From contig NZ_JAHRWL010000001.1 of NCBI RefSeq assembly GCF_019104745.1, forward strand, positions 620,001 to 684,000: a stretch of DNA of 64,000 bases, read 5' to 3'. The first letter of the stretch is position 1, and each line of letters starts with the position of its first letter. Positions 58,209-64,000 of the stretch are shown here, in pieces. The position numbers were made by a program, and so were the translations under genes. The notes below the pieces were generated by a model. The model did not search any database and was not told the origin of the DNA. It was given only the letters and a program-made list of their open reading frames with translations. The DNA comes from Thalassococcus arenae (GTDB taxonomy: Bacteria > Pseudomonadota > Alphaproteobacteria > Rhodobacterales > Rhodobacteraceae).

Positions 58209-59156
58209 TCACTTGGACTTGATGTCCAGCGCCGCGACCTTGCCGTCGTGCAGCAGGATGTTCTTCCAGCGCACGTTGTCGCCGAACCGCTCGTATACGC
58301 TCAGGAAAGCCGTGTCGCGGGCCAGCGTCGACATGCGCGCGCCGCAGGGTCTGCCCTCGCCAACGCGGCAGACGCGCGACTTGATCGTCTCGTAGGCGGC
58401 ATCGGTCTCGGAAACCGGAAGGGTCTTGGACGGCGCGCCGTAGCGCAGCTGTTCGTGCATTTCGGGCGATCCGAACAGCGCCAGAGCCGCGGTGAACTGG
58501 CGCGCGCAGCCATCGTCGAACCCGGTCACGAAAAAGGTGTGCGGAGCGGTACTGCCCGGAGCCGTGTCGTAAAGAACATAGCCGCGCCCGCGTTCGGGAT
58601 AACGACCCACCTCGCGTCCCAGCCGGTTGACCGGCGTGCCGCAAAGCCGCGCGATCTGGCCGTAGGGCAGCGTCACGCCGGGGCCGACCTGCTCGTAGTC
58701 GGGCGCGCCGGGCGGCGGGGCGCCACGCGTCGGCGTCGTGCTGTCGGCTGCCGTGTTTCCACCGCGCAACGCGGCAAACAGGCCGCCGCGGCGTGGTTCC
58801 GTTGCAGCGGGAACGGCCGGTTCGGCGTCGGGGGCGGGTTCAGCCATCGCGGACCCTGCCGGTGCCACGTCTTGCGGAACCGCTGCGTCGTCCTGCTGCA
58901 CGGGCGATTGCGCGGCGTCGGCGCGGGCACGCAGAAAGCCCAACAGCCCGCGGCGCGGTTTCTCGTCTTCGGCGATGGCCGGCGCAGGCGCATCGGCTAT
59001 CGCGGTTTCGTCACCGGCGGGCGCTGCCAGCGCTTCGGCCTGAGCCGCGTTTTCGGGCACGTCGAGATCGGCCAGTTTCGGCACGTCGTCCAGCGCATCG
59101 CCGCAGCCCGCGGCAAGGCTCAGCACCAGCAATCCGATCGCTATCCCGCGCATCAT
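58209..59156 (-). CDS. Predicted lipoprotein with duplicated Arg-rich motif (function unknown)
   Basis: A 315-residue exported lipoprotein; the lipobox LSLAAGC at the end of a short signal (MMRGIAIGLLVLSLAAGC) is clear. The next ~140 residues are Ala/Pro/Asp-rich and include two related stretches, EKPRRGLLGFLRAR (about 69-82) and EPRRGGLFAALRGG (about 120-133). The C-terminal ~170 residues form a conserved-looking domain (LPYGQIARLCGTPVNRLGREVGRYPERGRGYVLYDTAPGSTAPHTFFVTGFDDGC, then ENILLHDGKV-like end) with several Cys that could form disulfides. I do not recognise the family. It ends against slyX and is 62 bases after dnaE. Confidence 0.7.
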   Translation of the reverse strand: MMRGIAIGLLVLSLAAGCGDALDDVPKLADLDVPENAAQAEALAAPAGDETAIADAPAPAIAEDEKPRRGLLGFLRARADAAQSPVQQDDAAVPQDVAPAGSAMAEPAPDAEPAVPAATEPRRGGLFAALRGGNTAADSTTPTRGAPPPGAPDYEQVGPGVTLPYGQIARLCGTPVNRLGREVGRYPERGRGYVLYDTAPGSTAPHTFFVTGFDDGCARQFTAALALFGSPEMHEQLRYGAPSKTLPVSETDAAYETIKSRVCRVGEGRPCGARMSTLARDTAFLSVYERFGDNVRWKNILLHDGKVAALDIKSK

Positions 59157-59218
59157 CCCCTCTCCGTCGCCCCGAACCGGTTTACCTGCTACGCCACAAG
59201 CCGTCCAGCGAGCGGCGC

Positions 59219-62200
59219 TCAGAACTCCTCGACGGCCATCACCCCGGGCAGCGACTTGATGGCACCGCGGATCTCGGGCGTCACAGGGAATTCCTGGTGC
59301 AGGTCGATCTCGACCTCGCCGGGCAGGCCGGCATCGCTCAGGCACAGCCGCACCGGTCCGCGCGCCGTCCGGGGCATCTGCTCGGCCGCCCGGCCCAGCA
59401 CCGAAGCCAGATTCGGAACGGCCTCGGGCGTCTCGACGAAAATGCGCAGGCCCGCGACACCGGCGCCAGCCGCCACGGTGTCGACCGGTTGCACCGCGCG
59501 GCCCAGCAGCTTGAGCTGGTCGGCCTCCATCGTCGCCTCGACCGTGACCACGACCTTGGCACCCGTTTCGAGGTGGTCGCGCGCCTCTTCCAGCGTGTCC
59601 GAGAACAGCGTGACCTCGTAGGCGCCGGTGGTGTCGGAAAGCTGGCAAAAGGCAAAGCGGTTGCCGCGCGCCGATTTGCGTTCCTGCCGGCCGGCGACGA
59701 CACCGGCCAGCTTGGCCACCAGCGGCGCCGCCTCTGCCTTGGCCGTCACTTCGTCCAGCGTCAGCACGCCGGCGCGTTTCAACGGCGCCATGTAATCGTC
59801 CAGCGGATGGCCGGACAGGTAAAAGCCGATCGCCTTGAATTCCTCGCTCAGCCGTTCGGCGGGCAGCCAGTCAGCCACCGGCGACAGGCGCGGTTCGGGC
59901 AGGTCATCGCCGGCCTCGCCGAACAGGGACACCTGGTTCGACGATTTCTGGTCGTGGATCGCCGCGGAATAGGCCACCAAGGCATCCAGGCTGTCGAACA
60001 CCCGACGCCGGTTCGCGTCAAGCACGTCGAAGGCACCGGCCCGCGCCATCATCTCGAGCGGCCGCTTGCCGATCCGTTTCAGATCGACCCTTCGGGCAAA
60101 GTCGAACAGCGTGGCAAAGGGCTTGTCGCCGTTTTCGCCCTGCGCGCCTTCGGCGCGACGCCCCTCGACCACCAGGCGCATCGCCTCGACCCCGACATTC
60201 TTGAGCGCGCCCAGGGCATAGACCAGGTGCCCGTCATGCACATCGAAGGTCGCCTGGCTGCGGTTCACGCAGGGCGGCACGTAAGGCAGGCCCAGGCCCT
60301 TCTTCACCTCTTCGAAATAGACCGCCAGCTTGTCGGTCAGGTGCAGGTCGCAGTTCATCACGCCGGCCATGAACTCGACCGGGTGATTGGCCTTGAGCCA
60401 TGCGGTCTGGTAGCTGACCACTGCGTAAGCCGCGGCATGCGATTTGTTGAAGCCGTAATTCGCGAACTTGTCGAGAAGGTTCCAGACCTCCAGCGCCTTG
60501 TCCTTGTCGACGCCGTTCTTGGCGGCGCCATCCAGGAATTTCGGGCGTTCGGCGTCCATCGCCTCCTGGATCTTCTTGCCCATGGCGCGGCGCAGCAGGT
60601 CGGCCCCGCCAAGGCTGTAGCCGGCCATCTCCTGCGCGATCTGCATCACCTGTTCCTGGTAGACGATGATGCCCTGGGTTTCGTCCAGGATGTGATCGAT
60701 CGTGGGATGCAGGCTGTCGCGTTCGCGCAGGCCGTTCTTGACCTCGCAATAGGTCGGGATGTTCTCCATCGGACCGGGCCGGTAAAGGGCAACCAGCGCA
60801 ACGATGTCCTCGATGCAAGTGGGCTTCATGCGCTTGAGCGCATCCATCATGCCCGAGCTTTCCACCTGGAACACGGCGACCGTCCTGGCGGCCGCGTACA
60901 GCTTGTAGGATCGCTCGTCGTCCAGCGGGATGGCGTTGATCTGGTTCTCGGCCCCCGGGGCAGGGTCGTAAAGCTCGGTCCCGTCGGCGGCGATGTGCAG
61001 CGCGCGGCCGGTCTTCAGGATCAGATCGACGGCATTCTGGATCACTGTCAGGGTCTTCAGACCCAGAAAGTCGAACTTGACCAGCCCCGCCGCCTCGACC
61101 CATTTCATGTTGAACTGGGTGGCCGGCATTTCCGAACGTGGATCGCGGTAGAGCGGTACGAGCTCGTCCAGCGGACGGTCGCCGATCACAACGCCGGCGG
61201 CATGGGTCGACGCGTTGCGCAACAGCCCTTCGACCTGCTGGCCGTAGGTCAGCAACCGGTCCACCACCTCTTCGGCCCTGGCCTCTTCGCGCAGACGCGG
61301 CTCGTCGGCCAGCGCCTTTTCGATGCTGACGGGCTTGACCCCTTCGACCGGGATCATCTTGGACAACCGGTCGACCTGGCCATAGGGCATCTGCAAGACG
61401 CGGCCCACATCACGCACCGCCGCCTTGGACAGCAGCGCGCCGAAGGTGATGATCTGCGCCACCCGGTCGTGGCCGTATTTCTGCTGGACATAGCCGATCA
61501 CCTCTTCGCGGCGGTCCATGCAGAAGTCGATGTCGAAATCGGGCATGCTGACCCGCTCGGGATTCAGGAAGCGCTCGAACAGCAGGGAATAGCGCAGCGG
61601 GTCCAGGTCGGTGATGGTCAGCGCATAGGCCACCAGGCTGCCGGCGCCCGACCCCCGCCCCGGCCCAACCGGGATGTCCTGATCCTTGGCCCATTTGATG
61701 AAGTCGGCGACGATCAGGAAATAGCCGGGAAAGCCCATCCCCACGATGATGCCCAGCTCGAATTCCAGCCGCTTTTCGTATTCTTCGACCGGCGCCGCGT
61801 GCGGGATCACCGCCAGACGTTCCGCCAGCCCTTCCTTCGCCTGGCGGCGCAGTTCCTCGACCTCGTTCTCGGCAAAGCGCGGCAGGATCGGATCGCGCTT
61901 GTAGGCCATGAAGGCGCAGCGCCGCGCGATCTCGACGGTGTTCTCCAGCGCCTCTGGCAGGTCGGCGAACAGCACCGCCATTTCCTGCGGGCTCTTGAAA
62001 TAGTGCTGAGGCGTCAGGCGGCGGCGCGGTTCCTGCTGGTCGACATAGGCACCCTCGGCGATGCAGATCAGCGCGTCATGCGCCTCGTACATGTCGGATT
62101 TCGGGAAATAGACATCGTTGGTGGCGACCAGCGGCAGCCCCATCTCATAGGCCATCTCGACAAAGCCGCGTTCGGTCAGACGTTCGGCCTCGGGCGCGCT

Positions 62201-62749
62201 GCCATCCTCGCCCGGGTGGCGCTGCAGTTCGACATAGAGCCGGTCGTGGTAGATGCCGTGCAGCCGGGTCAGCAAGGTCTGCGCCGCGGCGGCCTGCCCC
62301 TGCTGCAACAACATGCCCACCGGCCCCTCGGGCCCGCCGCTGAGACAGATCAGCCCGTCGCCATGCCGTTGCAATTCGTCCAGCGTCACATGCGGCAACG
62401 CGCCGTCCCGCCGCAGGTACAGGCACGAATTCAGCTTCATCAGATTCTCGTAGCCGGTCTCGTTCTGGGCCAGCAGGACGACCGGCGCGGGGTCGCGCGG
62501 CCGCTGACCCGGTTCGGGCTCGACATGGCGCAGGTCGATCTGGCAGCCGATGATCGGCTGTACGCCCGCGCCGCTGGAGGCGACGGAAAACTCCAGCGCC
62601 GCGAACAGGTTGTTGGTGTCGGTCACCGCCACCGCCGGCATATCTGCTTTCCGGCACAGGTCGGGCAGCGACTTGAGCCGGACCGCGCCTTCCAACAGCG
62701 AATACTCGGTGTGGACGCGAAGGTGGATGAATCGGGGATCGCTGCTCAT
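59219..62749 (-). CDS. dnaE: DNA polymerase III alpha subunit
   Basis: A 1176-residue replicative C-family DNA polymerase. PHP domain at the N-terminus (IHLRVHTEYSLLEGAVRLKSLPDLC), palm with the catalytic Asp pair in SMPDFDIDFCMDRREEVIGYVQQKYG (about 395-420), GRGSGAGSLVAYALTITDLDP, KFDFLGLKTLTVI (third catalytic Asp), fingers FNKSHAAAYAVVSYQTAW, and C-terminal OB-fold and tau-binding tail. Length is normal for DnaE1. Start ATG 62749. It is transcribed toward the lipoprotein and slyX. Confidence 0.97.
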   Translation of the reverse strand: MSSDPRFIHLRVHTEYSLLEGAVRLKSLPDLCRKADMPAVAVTDTNNLFAALEFSVASSGAGVQPIIGCQIDLRHVEPEPGQRPRDPAPVVLLAQNETGYENLMKLNSCLYLRRDGALPHVTLDELQRHGDGLICLSGGPEGPVGMLLQQGQAAAAQTLLTRLHGIYHDRLYVELQRHPGEDGSAPEAERLTERGFVEMAYEMGLPLVATNDVYFPKSDMYEAHDALICIAEGAYVDQQEPRRRLTPQHYFKSPQEMAVLFADLPEALENTVEIARRCAFMAYKRDPILPRFAENEVEELRRQAKEGLAERLAVIPHAAPVEEYEKRLEFELGIIVGMGFPGYFLIVADFIKWAKDQDIPVGPGRGSGAGSLVAYALTITDLDPLRYSLLFERFLNPERVSMPDFDIDFCMDRREEVIGYVQQKYGHDRVAQIITFGALLSKAAVRDVGRVLQMPYGQVDRLSKMIPVEGVKPVSIEKALADEPRLREEARAEEVVDRLLTYGQQVEGLLRNASTHAAGVVIGDRPLDELVPLYRDPRSEMPATQFNMKWVEAAGLVKFDFLGLKTLTVIQNAVDLILKTGRALHIAADGTELYDPAPGAENQINAIPLDDERSYKLYAAARTVAVFQVESSGMMDALKRMKPTCIEDIVALVALYRPGPMENIPTYCEVKNGLRERDSLHPTIDHILDETQGIIVYQEQVMQIAQEMAGYSLGGADLLRRAMGKKIQEAMDAERPKFLDGAAKNGVDKDKALEVWNLLDKFANYGFNKSHAAAYAVVSYQTAWLKANHPVEFMAGVMNCDLHLTDKLAVYFEEVKKGLGLPYVPPCVNRSQATFDVHDGHLVYALGALKNVGVEAMRLVVEGRRAEGAQGENGDKPFATLFDFARRVDLKRIGKRPLEMMARAGAFDVLDANRRRVFDSLDALVAYSAAIHDQKSSNQVSLFGEAGDDLPEPRLSPVADWLPAERLSEEFKAIGFYLSGHPLDDYMAPLKRAGVLTLDEVTAKAEAAPLVAKLAGVVAGRQERKSARGNRFAFCQLSDTTGAYEVTLFSDTLEEARDHLETGAKVVVTVEATMEADQLKLLGRAVQPVDTVAAGAGVAGLRIFVETPEAVPNLASVLGRAAEQMPRTARGPVRLCLSDAGLPGEVEIDLHQEFPVTPEIRGAIKSLPGVMAVEEF

Positions 62750-62794
62750 GCCCCGAGGCTAGCCCAGCCCGCGGCGGGGCAAAAGGCGTGATGC

Positions 62795-63616
62795 TCAGGG
62801 ATGCAGCGAATAACCCGTGACGGTTCCGCGCCAATACAGTTCGTGGCTGTCCGCCGTGCCGTAACCGACCTCGCCGCGCAGGGGAATGCGCCGCCCGCCG
62901 ATCCGGTCGTAATCCCAGAACCGGCCATACCAGGGGCGCGCAATGACGGTGCCGTCCGGAGAGGTGGCGGGACGGTCCGGCGCCTCGACGAAGGCGATGT
63001 CGCCAGCGGAATCGAACGTGAAGGTGACGGCTGCGACCTCGGCACCGACAGCCAGGGAAACCGACACCTGGTCGGGGCCGATCTGCCGCCAGACCAGGTC
63101 GGGATTGTGCAGAATCGCGTCGGGCACCCAGGGCAACTCGGCAAGATAACGCATCGCCTCGGACCGGTCCAAGACGCCGCTCTGCATGTCGGCGACCGGA
63201 ACCGATCCGAACAACCGCGCCGCCAGACGCCCCTCGCCACCGGTATAGGCGTCGATCACCACCACCCTTGCAAAAGGCCCGACGCCCGCCAGGTCGGCGC
63301 GCCACAGAAATCCCGCCGTTCCCAGGCCGATCCATTGCTGCGCATTCATCGGCTGCCAGTCGGGCCGCGGCGCCAGGATCATCTCGGCCTCCTGGGTCAG
63401 GTGGACATAGCGCTGGCCACTGCCGCCCCCGCCATTGCGTTCCGCGAAGGCGGCGACGATCGGCGGCAGGTCGGCACGGGTCGCGGTGGCGACCGGACCA
63501 CCGGTGATCGCCCGGACCAAACCGTTCTGCAGCCGTGCCAGCCGCCACATGCCCAAGAGCTGGGCCATGGCCAGCGCGGCAAGAAGAACCAGAACGATCA
63601 GAAGTGCGAGTCGCAT
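62795..63616 (-). CDS. Membrane-anchored hypothetical protein (DUF6544-like)
   Basis: A 273-residue protein: N-terminal membrane helix (LALLIVLVLLAALAMAQLLG) and an extracytoplasmic domain with PPIVAAFAERN, RYVHLTQEAEMILAPRPDWQPMNAQQWIGLGTAGFLWRADLAG, LPWVPDAILHNPDLVWRQIGPDQVSVSLAVGAEVAAVTFTFDSAGDI, and ending ELYWRGTVTGYSLHP. The pattern resembles the DUF6544 group from memory. Start is uncertain: ATG 63616 gives a proper anchor but weak ribosome site; ATG 63664 has GAAGG upstream but adds a polar stretch. Function unknown. Confidence 0.65.
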   Translation of the reverse strand: MRLALLIVLVLLAALAMAQLLGMWRLARLQNGLVRAITGGPVATATRADLPPIVAAFAERNGGGGSGQRYVHLTQEAEMILAPRPDWQPMNAQQWIGLGTAGFLWRADLAGVGPFARVVVIDAYTGGEGRLAARLFGSVPVADMQSGVLDRSEAMRYLAELPWVPDAILHNPDLVWRQIGPDQVSVSLAVGAEVAAVTFTFDSAGDIAFVEAPDRPATSPDGTVIARPWYGRFWDYDRIGGRRIPLRGEVGYGTADSHELYWRGTVTGYSLHP

Positions 63617-63862
63617 GACCCGATCTTGGTCTCTGGCTACTGCGCGAACCTTGATCTGGCGCATGCCGCCTTCGATCCGGTCGACCGAATAACCGGCAAC
63701 AACCGCGCAAGGCCCGACGCGATCCCAGTTTCCGCTTGCGTCGGCGCGGCGCCCGCTCCTAGGCTTGCGGCGAAAAACGCAACCACGCGCGTCTTCTACG
63801 CCGCATCGAGGGCGCGCAACCCGATCTTCGGGGGCACTTGGTAAGGCGGCAGGTTTATCGAC

Positions 63863-64000
63863 ATGGACATCACCTTTCTTCTCAACGGAGAGAGCGTGAC
63901 GCTGCAACATCCGGAACCGACCGCAACCCTGCTGGATTGGCTTCGTGACACGCGCGGGCTGACCGGGACAAAGGAAGGCTGCAACGAAGGCGATTGCGGC
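63863..64000 (+). CDS. xdhA: Xanthine dehydrogenase small subunit (XdhA), 5' end only
   Basis: The first 46 codons of a gene running off the right edge. The protein starts MDITFLLNGESVTLQHPEPTATLLDWLRDTRGLTGTKEGCNEGDCG. The ending TGTKEGCNEGDCG is the first [2Fe-2S] Cys cluster of the xanthine dehydrogenase family, and LDWLRDTRGLTGTKEGC is nearly invariant in XdhA of proteobacteria. It begins the iron-sulfur/FAD subunit for purine (hypoxanthine/xanthine) oxidation. ATG 63863 has GGCAGG upstream. The rest, and presumably xdhB and xdhC, lie beyond the window. Confidence 0.88.
   Translation, partial: MDITFLLNGESVTLQHPEPTATLLDWLRDTRGLTGTKEGCNEGDCG

Noticed and set aside
58793-62791. A 1332-codon open frame on the plus strand
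   Set aside because: Antisense to dnaE, whose reading is certain. The frame has shadow-type composition (His, Arg, Gln, Leu) and no domain.
1-64000. Prophage, integron, CRISPR array, rRNA or tRNA genes
   Set aside because: No repeat-spacer array, integrase, phage structural set, or recognisable tRNA/rRNA sequence was seen on either strand.

Overview
The window is GC-rich chromosomal DNA, densely coding on both strands. It most likely comes from an alphaproteobacterium of the order Rhodobacterales (Roseobacter/Paracoccus relatives). Supporting evidence is the gene set: an FdsA-type formate dehydrogenase, HisZ paired with a short HisG, class I lysyl-tRNA synthetase, a class II (B12) ribonucleotide reductase, TIGR02186 and DUF1489 proteins, and a dihydroxypropanesulfonate (DHPS) gene set typical of marine roseobacters. 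I saw no rRNA, tRNA, prophage or CRISPR array. Genes are cut at both ends: formate dehydrogenase alpha at the left, xanthine dehydrogenase small subunit at the right.

Layout. 1-7.4 kb: fdhA (partial), small metabolic genes (VOC, class IV aminotransferase, GNAT, UspA, ClbS/DfsB-like), then nfuA and tsaB-rimI. 7.5-13 kb: a BMP-type nucleoside ABC transporter operon (binding protein, double ATPase, two permeases) with a LysE-type exporter gene between the permeases. 13.2-16.2 kb: LysR regulator, TSUP (TauE/SafE) exporter, TIGR02186 protein, thioesterase. 16.2-23.1 kb: a LacI regulator facing an operon hpsN-hpsO-hpsP-usp-comD-comE-slcD-like, with two near-perfect LacI operators between them. This cluster should convert DHPS through sulfolactate and sulfopyruvate to sulfoacetaldehyde. 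The next enzyme (Xsc) and the uptake system are not in the window. 23.1-38.7 kb: housekeeping genes (uvrC, Ca2+/cation antiporter, sppA, priA, fsa, orphan parA, lysS) plus a large beta-helix protein. 38.8-43.9 kb: TerB-like, dacB, nadD, DUF3179, VOC. 44.0-48.2 kb: ettA, a REP-associated tyrosine transposase (RAYT) with its own GTAG-headed REP palindromes, two cold-shock genes with a shared leader, and dodecin. 48.4-59.2 kb: nrdJ, porin-like protein, yghU, an ABC1 kinase, hisSZG, slyX and a lipoprotein. 59.2-64 kb: dnaE, a membrane-anchored protein and xdhA (partial).

The most interesting items are the RAYT/REP system, the DHPS operon and a dispersed intergenic repeat. One REP copy lies in frame inside the RAYT gene, and two others supply the stop codons of ettA and of the RAYT gene. 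The DHPS operon has an embedded stress protein and paired operators. The dispersed repeat (CTTCTTCTCTTTG plus AAAAATACGC) occurs three times singly or inverted, plus a fourth copy paired as an inverted repeat behind fsa. All functional statements rest on reading translated sequence and motif recognition; no database search was possible.
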